From Fidelibacterota bacterium (lineage in GTDB: Bacteria; Fidelibacterota; Marinisomatia; Marinisomatales; TCS55): a stretch of 6,926 bases of DNA. The DNA is taken from positions 27,607-34,532 of the forward strand of contig PASX01000007.1 of NCBI GenBank assembly GCA_002713455.1. Direction: 5' to 3'. This document shows positions 1 to 5,876 of this stretch, in pieces. Under the pieces are notes generated by a model. The model was not told where the DNA came from. It did no database searches and worked only from the letters and a program-made list of their open reading frames with translations. The translations under genes and the position numbers were made by a program. Each line of letters opens with the position of its first letter. Position 1 is the first letter of the stretch.

Positions 1-971
1 CCAGTAATTGCCATAAATACTAGTGATATGATCAACCCATTTATTTCTACAGAATAATCAATTCCACCAAAAAATAATGAACAAAATGCAAGCATAAGAA
101 ACGTGCCAGTAGAAATTGCTTTTGTCAAAACATAAGTTGAAACTTCCCAGCCCCACAATACGCCCTTACTTGGTGTATCGTATGTACGTCTAGCTTTGCT
201 ATTATCTAATTCTTTTTCAATTTCTTTTGCAACATCATCAATTGCACGTCTATCAATTGGCTTATTTAATTTTGAAGAATTTTCCATCGCTAACTGAACT
301 AATAAATTCTCAGTATTTGATTCTGCCACTCTTTCTTCAGCATATTTCGCGAAGTGCCCTACTCCTTTAGACTGTTCTGACCATAAATAATCTGAAGTCC
401 TTTCAGTTGCCGTCGGATTTAACATCTCATTTGATCCATTTATATAATATAAATTTGGCACAGTTAGTTTTTCAGGCTTACGTGTCATTGTTTTCTCATT
501 TTTTACCAAATGAGAAATATTCGAGTTTGGATCATCTAAGTCACCAGAAATAATTGCTTCAACTGGGCAAACAATAACACACGCAGGTTCATATCCATGA
601 TCTACTTTGTGGGCACAATAATTGCACTTTGCAGCAGTATGAGTATCTGGGTCTATATATAATGCGTCGTACGGACAAGCTTGCATACAAGATTTACACC
701 CTATACAGCGGTCACTATCAAAATCAACAATTCCATCTGCACGATCATACAGTGCAGTTGTAGGACAGATTTCAACACACGGAGCATCCTTGCAATGATT
801 ACACCTGTGAACTGAAAATTCACGCGTTGATTTTGGAAACTCACCTTTGTCAATATACTTCACATGGGTCCGATTCACTCCAATCGGGATATCATGTTCA
901 CTCTTGCAAGCAACAGTACAAGCATGACATCCAATGCACATGCGATTATCAATAACAAATCCGTAATTCAT
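1..971 (-). CDS. Fused 4Fe-4S dicluster ferredoxin / NrfD-type membrane anchor, respiratory molybdoenzyme subunit (3' end cut)
   Basis: Reading the minus strand from ATG at 971-969 gives 323 open codons that leave the window, so the C-terminus is missing. Residues 1-140 hold sixteen cysteines in four groups: C12/15/18/22, C57/60/65/69, C89/92/95/99 and C116/119/131/135. This is the four [4Fe-4S] pattern of DmsB/PsrB/NrfC subunits. A cysteine-free, charged linker follows (about 150-265). Then comes a segment starting YDTPSKGVLWGWEVSTYVLTK and a hydrophobic stretch (about 274-303), with a second one beginning near 311, as in NrfD/PsrC quinone-interacting anchors. The family passes electrons between the membrane quinone pool and a molybdopterin catalytic subunit; which substrate is used cannot be told here. 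There is no twin-arginine or other signal peptide at the N-terminus, so the side of the membrane is open. No Shine-Dalgarno sequence precedes the start. The gene diverges from mobA, which supports a molybdoenzyme partner. The ferredoxin call is firm, the NrfD call good. Confidence 0.88.
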   Translation of the reverse strand, partial: MNYGFVIDNRMCIGCHACTVACKSEHDIPIGVNRTHVKYIDKGEFPKSTREFSVHRCNHCKDAPCVEICPTTALYDRADGIVDFDSDRCIGCKSCMQACPYDALYIDPDTHTAAKCNYCAHKVDHGYEPACVIVCPVEAIISGDLDDPNSNISHLVKNEKTMTRKPEKLTVPNLYYINGSNEMLNPTATERTSDYLWSEQSKGVGHFAKYAEERVAESNTENLLVQLAMENSSKLNKPIDRRAIDDVAKEIEKELDNSKARRTYDTPSKGVLWGWEVSTYVLTKAISTGTFLMLAFCSLFFGGIDYSVEINGLIISLVFMAIT

Positions 972-1024
972 TTATTTCGTATTAAGCGTATATTTAGGTA
1001 CGTTGATATTAATGAAAACTTTCT
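972..1024. promoter_or_regulatory. Divergent intergenic region between the FeS-NrfD gene and mobA
   Basis: These 53 bases separate two genes that start away from each other, so promoters for both should lie here or inside the opposite gene. The stretch is AT-rich, with several TATATT/TATTAA-like hexamers (for example 990-995 and 1008-1012), but no pair of -35 and -10 boxes at standard spacing stands out. Neither start has a Shine-Dalgarno sequence. The regulatory role is inferred from gene orientation only. Confidence 0.4.
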
Positions 1025-1609
1025 ATGAATAAATCTACAAAAATTCCCATTTCTGCATTTATTTTAATTGGTGGTCAAAGTAAACGATTTGGATATCCAA
1101 AATGGAAAAGTAAAGTTGGGGAAATAACTTTACTTAATCATATATATAATATGTGTTCTTTATTTGATAATATATTTATTGTTGGAAAAGAAAAACCTGA
1201 AGGATTTAATAAACCATTTATTAAAGATAAATTTGATTTTCAAGCACCAATTAATGGAATTTTTACTGCACTTAAAATAACTAAATCAGATTGGAACTTT
1301 GTCATTTCCATTGATTTGCCATTAATGAAATCAAGTATAATTAAAGAAATCTGGGAATTGGGAAATAAATCAAAGAATGCTATAATCCCAAGAGTAGATG
1401 GTTATTTACAACCTATTTGTTCATTTTATCATAAAAGAATTTTATCGCAGATTCTAAATCAAATAGAAAGCAATGAATTAAGCCTAAACGGTCTAATTAG
1501 TTCAGTTGAAACGAACTACATTGATATGGATAATTATAAAAAAGAATTTTTGAATATGAATACTCAAAAGGAATACAATAAAATTATTGATTCTATAATC
1601 GAGGAATGA
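1025..1609 (+). CDS. mobA: Molybdenum cofactor guanylyltransferase MobA
   Basis: This 194-residue protein has the hallmarks of the MobA branch of nucleotidyltransferases: the nucleotide-binding loop LIGGQSKRFG (14-23) with nearby lysines K26 and K28, APINGI (74-79) in place of the usual GPLAGI, the metal-binding aspartate in ISIDLPLM (D97), QPICSFY (129-135), and NMNT (177-180) near the end, matching the family's N-x-NTP motif. Length fits the family (about 190-200). MobA transfers GMP from GTP to molybdopterin in the cytoplasm, making the MGD cofactor of DMSO-reductase-type enzymes. This agrees with the divergently transcribed FeS-NrfD subunit. The ATG at 1025 puts the loop at the normal distance from the N-terminus, but no Shine-Dalgarno sequence is visible, so initiation may be weak or leaderless. 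sixA follows after 13 bp and is probably co-transcribed. Cofactor guanylyl- versus cytidylyltransferase (MocA) cannot be fully separated by eye; the neighbour favours MobA. Confidence 0.88.
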   Translation: MNKSTKIPISAFILIGGQSKRFGYPKWKSKVGEITLLNHIYNMCSLFDNIFIVGKEKPEGFNKPFIKDKFDFQAPINGIFTALKITKSDWNFVISIDLPLMKSSIIKEIWELGNKSKNAIIPRVDGYLQPICSFYHKRILSQILNQIESNELSLNGLISSVETNYIDMDNYKKEFLNMNTQKEYNKIIDSIIEE

Positions 1610-1612
1610 GGA
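1607..1612 (+). promoter_or_regulatory. Ribosome-binding site of the sixA-like gene
   Basis: TGAGGA overlaps the stop codon of mobA (TGA at 1607-1609) and lies 10 bases before the ATG at 1623. This is a good Shine-Dalgarno match, supports that start, and suggests translation coupled to mobA. Confidence 0.7.
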
Positions 1613-1622
1613 AACTAAGTAA

Positions 1623-2117
1623 ATGAAATCAATTATACTTTTTCGTCATGGTAAATCAGAATGGAATACATTTTATGATTCAGACCATAACAGACCACTA
1701 GCACCTCGCGGTATAAAAGCAGCAAAAAAAATGGGAGTATTCTTAGCAAACAAAAAACAAGTCCCAGATTTGGTTATATCTTCTACAGCTATTCGTGCAA
1801 GAACTACTGTTGAATTAGCTATAGAAAAAGGAAATTGGAAATCAGCTATGATACTTGAATCTGCAATCTATGGAGGCCCTCCAACAGTATTACTTTCAAT
1901 CGCAAAAGCACAACTCGACACAATCAAATCAATTTGTTTTGTCGGACATGAACCCAATTTTTCCATGTTTATTTCACAAGCATGCGGACTAGGGCATATT
2001 GAGTTTACCACTGCAAATATGGCCAAAATTGATTTCAATGTTAATAATTGGAAAGATATTGAATTTGAAAAAGGGGTTCTTGATTGGCTCCAAAAACCTA
2101 AAGAGCTAGATTACTGA
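1623..2117 (+). CDS. sixA: SixA-like histidine phosphatase
   Basis: This 164-residue protein belongs to the histidine phosphatase (phosphoglycerate-mutase-like) superfamily. The RHG motif is at residues 8-10 (LFRHGKSEWN) with H9 as the expected phospho-acceptor. The second arginine lies in SSTAIRARTT (R58 or R60) and the second catalytic histidine in VGHEPN (H109). The small size, lack of inserts, and the RPLAPRG segment (24-30) match SixA rather than full-length mutases. Family members remove phosphate from phosphohistidine proteins or from small molecules; in E. coli SixA acts on the nitrogen PTS. The substrate here is unknown, and the window shows no PTS or histidine kinase gene. It sits 13 bp behind mobA and is probably in the same transcript, without an obvious functional link. 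Its 3' end overlaps rpiB, which runs toward it. Confidence 0.85.
   Translation: MKSIILFRHGKSEWNTFYDSDHNRPLAPRGIKAAKKMGVFLANKKQVPDLVISSTAIRARTTVELAIEKGNWKSAMILESAIYGGPPTVLLSIAKAQLDTIKSICFVGHEPNFSMFISQACGLGHIEFTTANMAKIDFNVNNWKDIEFEKGVLDWLQKPKELDY
2111..2117. other. Tail-to-tail overlap of the sixA-like gene and rpiB
   Basis: The stop codon of the plus-strand phosphatase gene (TGA, 2115-2117) lies inside the last codons of the minus-strand rpiB gene, whose stop (TAA read on the minus strand) is 2113-2111. Seven bases are therefore coding on both strands, and there is no space for a terminator between the genes. The two transcripts must overlap or end inside the opposing gene. Confidence 0.9.
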
Positions 2118-2548
2118 TCTAACTTTTTAATTCGTTTTTCGTGACGTCCACCAGCAAATGGTTCGTTCAGCCACATTTCTATGATATCATAAATTTCAGT
2201 CTCACCCATAAAACGAGCCCCAAGAGATAATATATTTGCATTATTATGCTCTCTCGAAAGCTTAACAATTTCATCAGGACCATTATAGAAAACAGCTGCT
2301 CGAATACCTTTTACACGATTTGCAGCCATCGCTTCACCTTGCCCTGAACCTCCTAAAATGATGCCTCGACTTTCTGAATCTGCTGCAACAGCATGAGCAC
2401 ATGGAAAAATAAAATCTGGATAATCATCTAAAGCATCATATTCGTGAGCACCGTGATCTGTAACATCAAACCCTTTTGCTTTTAAATGATCTCTTATAGA
2501 ATTCTTTAATTCTAACCCTGCATGATCTGTTGCAATATGAATTTTCAT
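2111..2548 (-). CDS. rpiB: Ribose-5-phosphate isomerase B
   Basis: This 145-residue protein is a full-length RpiB/LacAB-family enzyme that interconverts ribose-5-phosphate and ribulose-5-phosphate in the cytoplasm. Visible motifs are the phosphate/ring-opening DHAG (8-11), DYPDF (42-46), the active-site loop GGSGQGE (66-72), NRVKGIRAA (77-85), SREHNNAN (98-105, with the conserved H101) and GGRHEKRI near the C-terminus (133-140). The E. coli enzyme has a catalytic cysteine where this protein has G66. As in the mycobacterial type, E72 at the end of the loop is the likely catalytic base, so the protein should be active. It is the last gene of the rpe-tkt-rpiB group, starting 8 bp after the tkt stop with no evident Shine-Dalgarno sequence, which points to translational coupling. 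LacA/LacB-type sugar isomerases are related, but the pathway context favours RpiB. Confidence 0.93.
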   Translation of the reverse strand: MKIHIATDHAGLELKNSIRDHLKAKGFDVTDHGAHEYDALDDYPDFIFPCAHAVAADSESRGIILGGSGQGEAMAANRVKGIRAAVFYNGPDEIVKLSREHNNANILSLGARFMGETEIYDIIEMWLNEPFAGGRHEKRIKKLDQ

Positions 2549-2556
2549 CAGACTTA

Positions 2557-4581
2557 TTATAATAAATTGCTTAGATGTTCTCTAATCTTATTTTCTACTT
2601 TATCAACAGTAAACCCAAATTCGTTAGCTAAATCTTTGCCTGGCGCTGATGCGCCATAATGATCAATTCCAATTGATAATCCATTCACTCCAATATACTT
2701 TTCCCATCCCATTGTTATACCAGCTTCCATGGAAACTTTCATCGCACCACGAGTGGGAATAATAGAGTTTTTATATTCATCTGATTGTTTTTCATAAATT
2801 TCTCTACAAGGCATACTTACTACACGAATTTTTTTGTCATTCATTTTTTTAGCAACTTGAATTGCTAAGCTAACTTCAGACCCTGTTCCAATAAATACTA
2901 ACTCAGGCTCATCACATTGAACTAAAGCATAAGCACCTTTAGATACACCATTAAAAATAAAATCCATATTTTCATTTAGAACGGGAACGCCTTGCCTTGA
3001 TAGAAGAAGTGCGCATGGAGATTCATTTTGTGATATAGATAATTGAAAACAAGCTACAGTCTCTTTTGCATCTGCAGGCCTAAATACATTAAAATTTGGA
3101 ATAGCTCTTAATGCCATTGCATGCTCAATTGGTTGATGCGTAGGCCCATCTTCACCAACCCAAAAAGAATCATGGGTAAATTCATGGATAACTCTGCATT
3201 TCTGGATTGCACCTAATCTCAAAGCAGGACGCTCATAGTCAGCAAAAACTAAAAACGTTCCGCCAAAAGGAATCGCTCCACCATGGAGTGCCATACCATT
3301 CATTGCAGCTGCCATAGGAAACTCTCTTACACCAAAAGCCAAATTTCTTCCTAAACGATTTTCTCTTGAAAAATCACCGTAAGTCTTTGCAAAGTTTCCA
3401 GTATAATTTGATGGTTCCAAATCTGCAGAACCACCAATAATTGATGGTAGTTGTTCGGCAAATTTATCCAATGTCACTCCAAATGCTTTACGAGTTGCCA
3501 GTGCGGAATCAACATCGAATTCTGGATACTCAATATTTTCTATTTTATTTAAAACAGTCGCATCCCAAAGTTTTTTGAATTCATCATTACTTAACGCAGC
3601 TGCAGTATCTTCATTCCATTTAACTACAGAATCGGACAAAGCAGAAAATCGCGATTGAAAAAAATTCATAACTTCGAGCGGTAAATAAAAAGGTTCATCT
3701 GGTAACCCAAGCTGATCTTTTGTTGCATTGATTTCTTCCTGAGGTAATGGGGCTCCATGAGTTTCATGGTCGCCCTCCATGTTTGCTGAACCTTTAGCCA
3801 TTGTAGTAGTACCAATAATAAGACTTGGACGATCGACAACTTGAGCCTTTTCAATTGCTTCGCAAATTTGATCATAATCATGACCATCAATTTCTTGAAC
3901 ATGCCAACCAAAGCCTTCAAAGACCTGAGCATAATTAGTTGAATCAGATCGGTCAACTTTTCCTGAAATCTGAGCATTATTCGAATCATAAAAAACGATT
4001 AGTCTAGAAAGACCCCAATGACCAGCCATGGAACCTGCTCCTAAAACTACTGGCTCTTGAAAATCTCCATCCCCTGCTACTACATAAGTATAATGACCAA
4101 CAAGCTCATCAGCATTATCAGTTAATTCGTTAAATCTAGCTCGGAGCATCGATTCTACAGTTGCCATACCTACGGCCATACCAAATCCTTGACCCAATGG
4201 ACCTGTGGTTGCTTCAACTCCAGGAATTTCAACTTCAGGATGTCCTGGTGTACGACTATTATATTGACGGAAGTTTTTAATATCTTCCTTATTTAACCAC
4301 CCAATTTGAGTAAGCATAGCATAAATCAATGCAGATTCATGGCCCGCTGAAAGAACAAATCGATCTCTATTAAACCATTCGGGATTATTGGGATCAAAGT
4401 TTAAATATTTTGTAAATAGAATTTCGGTAAAATCTGCAGATGACATCGGACCACCACTATGGCCAGAATTAGCTTTTCTTACCATATCCATAATTAAACC
4501 CTTTGTAACTGCCAATGAAAACTGATATTGTTCTTCTGAAGTCCACTCTGAAAATGTATCAATATCTAGGTATGTTCTCAT
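2557..4581 (-). CDS. tkt: Transketolase
   Basis: This 674-residue protein is a complete one-chain transketolase, close to the usual 660-680. It moves two-carbon ketol units between sugar phosphates using thiamine diphosphate and a divalent metal. The N-terminal domain has NSGHSGGP (38-45, H41), AGHESALIY (79-87, H81), TTGPLGQG (125-132), the ThDP/metal motif from GDG (170-172) to the NN pair (201-202), and THGAPLP (274-280, H275). The middle domain has TRKAFG (363-368), SADLEPSN (385-392), the catalytic glutamate in GVREFPM (E420), HEFTHDS (466-472, H470), GEDGPTHQP (476-484, H481) and LSRQ (527-530, R529). A C-terminal domain follows. GDGDFQEP and the longer stretch before THGAPLP differ from the E. 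coli pattern, resembling the Bacteroidetes/FCB branch. It starts 13 bp after rpe, with no Shine-Dalgarno sequence. No key residue is missing. Dihydroxyacetone synthase is less likely given the pathway neighbours. Confidence 0.96.
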   Translation of the reverse strand: MRTYLDIDTFSEWTSEEQYQFSLAVTKGLIMDMVRKANSGHSGGPMSSADFTEILFTKYLNFDPNNPEWFNRDRFVLSAGHESALIYAMLTQIGWLNKEDIKNFRQYNSRTPGHPEVEIPGVEATTGPLGQGFGMAVGMATVESMLRARFNELTDNADELVGHYTYVVAGDGDFQEPVVLGAGSMAGHWGLSRLIVFYDSNNAQISGKVDRSDSTNYAQVFEGFGWHVQEIDGHDYDQICEAIEKAQVVDRPSLIIGTTTMAKGSANMEGDHETHGAPLPQEEINATKDQLGLPDEPFYLPLEVMNFFQSRFSALSDSVVKWNEDTAAALSNDEFKKLWDATVLNKIENIEYPEFDVDSALATRKAFGVTLDKFAEQLPSIIGGSADLEPSNYTGNFAKTYGDFSRENRLGRNLAFGVREFPMAAAMNGMALHGGAIPFGGTFLVFADYERPALRLGAIQKCRVIHEFTHDSFWVGEDGPTHQPIEHAMALRAIPNFNVFRPADAKETVACFQLSISQNESPCALLLSRQGVPVLNENMDFIFNGVSKGAYALVQCDEPELVFIGTGSEVSLAIQVAKKMNDKKIRVVSMPCREIYEKQSDEYKNSIIPTRGAMKVSMEAGITMGWEKYIGVNGLSIGIDHYGASAPGKDLANEFGFTVDKVENKIREHLSNLL

Positions 4582-4590
4582 AACAAGCTA

Positions 4591-4605
4591 ATTCTTATAA
4601 AGAAT
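4591..4605. repeat. Short perfect inverted repeat at the rpe/tkt junction
   Basis: ATTCTT-ATA-AAGAAT forms two 6-base arms around a 3-base centre. It spans the last codons and stop of rpe and the start of the 13-bp gap before tkt. A small AT-only hairpin this weak is unlikely to stop transcription, and no T-run follows it on the minus strand. It may be chance in AT-rich DNA. Confidence 0.35.
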
Positions 4606-5257
4606 AAAAATCTTTAATTGTTTGAACTGGGTCATCAGTATTGAAAACAGCTGAACCTGCAACGAGAACATCTGCTCCAGCATCAATTACTTCCTTTGCA
4701 TTGTGTAACTTTATTCCCCCATCTACTTCAATTAAAACTCTATCCTGGAGACATTCTTCAGTTAATTTTTGTTTTATGTTTTTGATACGATCAGTAGACT
4801 CTTCTATATAACCTTGTCCTCCAAATCCAGGCTCTACACTCATCACTAAGACTAAATCAATCTGGTCATAAAATGGCTCTATTTCAGATAATGGAGTAGA
4901 GGGTTTAATTGAAATTCCTACTCTTGATCCAGTTGACTTGATTAAATCGATTACACTTTGAGGGTTATCAGTTGCTTCAATATGAAATGTGATTTGATCT
5001 GCACCTGCTTTTGCAAATGGCTCAACTAAATTTTCTGGATCGATCACCATCATATGAACATCAAGGAATTTATTTGTTTTGGGTCGGAGAGATTTTACAA
5101 CAGGAGGACCGATAGTAAGATTCGGTACAAATTGATTGTCCATTACATCCACATGAATCCAGTGGGCACCACCATCTTCGCATTGAGATAATGCTAATTT
5201 TAAATCTGAGAAATCAGCAGATAAAATTGAAGGTGCTAGCTTGAATTCCGAGGTCAT
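4595..5257 (-). CDS. rpe: Ribulose-phosphate 3-epimerase
   Basis: This 220-residue TIM-barrel enzyme interconverts ribulose-5-phosphate and xylulose-5-phosphate in the cytoplasm, supplying the donor for the transketolase encoded next to it. The family signature segments all occur in order: APSILSADF (8-16), HVDVMDNQFVPNLTIGPP (35-52), LDVHMMV (65-71), FHIEA (91-95), KPSTP (118-122), MSVEPGFGGQ (139-148), IEVDGGI (176-182) and the phosphate-binding AGADVLVAGSAVF (193-205). H35, D37, H68 and D179 are the expected metal ligands and acid/base pair, and all are present. Length is normal. The ATG at 5257 gives a standard N-terminus, although no Shine-Dalgarno sequence precedes it. The gene lies 54 bp after the OsmC-family gene and 13 bp before tkt, so it is the first gene of the pentose phosphate group. 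Whether it shares the OsmC promoter is unclear. Confidence 0.96.
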   Translation of the reverse strand: MTSEFKLAPSILSADFSDLKLALSQCEDGGAHWIHVDVMDNQFVPNLTIGPPVVKSLRPKTNKFLDVHMMVIDPENLVEPFAKAGADQITFHIEATDNPQSVIDLIKSTGSRVGISIKPSTPLSEIEPFYDQIDLVLVMSVEPGFGGQGYIEESTDRIKNIKQKLTEECLQDRVLIEVDGGIKLHNAKEVIDAGADVLVAGSAVFNTDDPVQTIKDFYSL

Positions 5258-5311
5258 ATGTGTGAATCAAACTTAGTATGGCCGAAAAACGAATTCAATA
5301 ATGAATATTAC

Positions 5312-5722
5312 TTAATTAGGATAGTGAAACGAGATTTCTTCTTCTAGTTGATCATTAAGGCTCTTGCCAACTGGACAGGTATGAGCAGTTTTTTCTAAAA
5401 GTTTTTTCTCTTTATCAGAATAGTTATTTGGGAAATGGATATGAATTCGAATCGCAGATATCCTTCGGGGATTATTATCCATTTCTTTTTCAATCTCAGC
5501 TTTAGTATTATCAATATCAAACCCATGTCGTCGAGCCATAATCCCCATAATCGTAATCATACAACTTGCCAAAGCAGTTGCGACTAAATCTGTTGGCGCA
5601 AATAATTCCCCTTTACCCTTATTGTCTTTTGGAGCATCTGTGAATATTTCGCTGCCTGATTCTAAATGAACAGCTTTGGTTCTTAAATCACCTAGATATT
5701 CAACTGTTGATATTTGACCCAT
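5312..5722 (-). CDS. OsmC/Ohr-family protein
   Basis: This 136-residue protein shows the two reactive-cysteine motifs of the OsmC superfamily: APTDLVATALASCMITIM (42-59) with C54, and HTCPVGKSL (114-122) with C116. It also has the typical GKGELFAPTDL approach to the first helix. OsmC/Ohr proteins are cytoplasmic dimers, and many reduce organic hydroperoxides through the cysteine pair. Sequence details fit the YhfA-like or general OsmC branch better than classical Ohr, and its true substrate is unknown. The protein is short but complete for this branch. AAAGGA at 5735-5730 on the minus strand, 7 bases before the ATG, is a good Shine-Dalgarno site and fixes the start. It is the first minus-strand gene of the block and diverges from the LOG gene. 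Its link to the downstream pentose phosphate genes could be oxidative stress, through reductant supply, or mere adjacency. Confidence 0.87.
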   Translation of the reverse strand: MGQISTVEYLGDLRTKAVHLESGSEIFTDAPKDNKGKGELFAPTDLVATALASCMITIMGIMARRHGFDIDNTKAEIEKEMDNNPRRISAIRIHIHFPNNYSDKEKKLLEKTAHTCPVGKSLNDQLEEEISFHYPN

Positions 5723-5832
5723 TATTAAATCCTTTATTAATTAAAATCATGAAAAACTAAAGAAGAATTAGCTTTCTTCAAAAATAACATTTTGTAAGAC
5801 CCCTTTTATTTTCTGTTTTCCTAACTTCCTTA

Positions 5833-5838
5833 TATAAT
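5833..5838 (+). promoter_or_regulatory. -10 box of the LOG-family gene
   Basis: A perfect TATAAT lies 38 bases before the ATG at 5877, which would give a leader of about 30 bases containing the Shine-Dalgarno site. The matching -35 is poor: only TTTTCT/TTTCTG-like bases occur 16-18 bases upstream. The promoter therefore either uses an activator or follows a non-E. coli consensus. Confidence 0.5.
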
Positions 5839-5863
5839 TAGAAAGAAAAAAAGAATAAACACT

Positions 5864-5868
5864 AGGAG
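5864..5868 (+). promoter_or_regulatory. Ribosome-binding site that fixes the LOG-family gene start
   Basis: AGGAG lies 8 bases before the ATG at 5877. An in-frame GTG at 5868 overlaps the AGGAG itself and so cannot be the start served by it. This decides the start in favour of 5877. Confidence 0.85.
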
Positions 5869-5876
5869 TGTTACCA

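Larger units (their letters stand above)
5723..5876. promoter_or_regulatory. Divergent promoter region between the OsmC-family and LOG-family genes
   Basis: This is the longest gap in the window (154 bp) and must serve both flanking genes. It holds the OsmC Shine-Dalgarno site (5730-5735), an AT-only palindrome TTAATTAA (5737-5744), a small inverted repeat GAAGAA-TTAGCT-TTCTTC (5762-5779), a TATAAT box toward the LOG gene (5833-5838), and the LOG Shine-Dalgarno site (5864-5868). No tRNA or open reading frame of note lies here. The inverted repeat could be an operator, but this is only a possibility. Confidence 0.6.

Noticed and set aside
1014..1034. Six-codon frame starting at the ATG at 1014 and overlapping the mobA start
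   Set aside because: It has no ribosome-binding site and no content beyond a few codons; such mini-frames are expected by chance in AT-rich DNA.
3666..3989. A 107-codon open frame on the minus strand
   Set aside because: It lies wholly inside tkt in another frame of the same strand, has a low-complexity composition rich in Leu, Met and Lys, and resembles no family; tkt is unbroken across it.
4138..4460. Unusual transketolase motifs (GHESAL, GDGDFQEP) as possible loss of function
   Set aside because: The catalytic histidines, the aspartate and the glutamate of the ThDP motif and the NN pair are all kept; the differences look like a lineage-specific variant.
5285..5306. Possible terminator after the OsmC gene: ATTCA-TTAT-TGAAT followed by TCGTTTTT on the minus strand
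   Set aside because: The stem is five AT-rich pairs with no GC core and the T-run is separated from it, so it is too weak to call; chance is likely at this base composition.
5258..5311. Own promoter for rpe in the gap after the OsmC gene
   Set aside because: A TTGAAT with a TAAGTT at 17-base spacing can be found on the minus strand, but the -10 matches only three of six positions; not supported well enough to list.
5868..5876. GTG start three codons upstream for the LOG-family gene
   Set aside because: The GTG overlaps the AGGAG ribosome-binding site, which is ideally spaced for the ATG at 5877.
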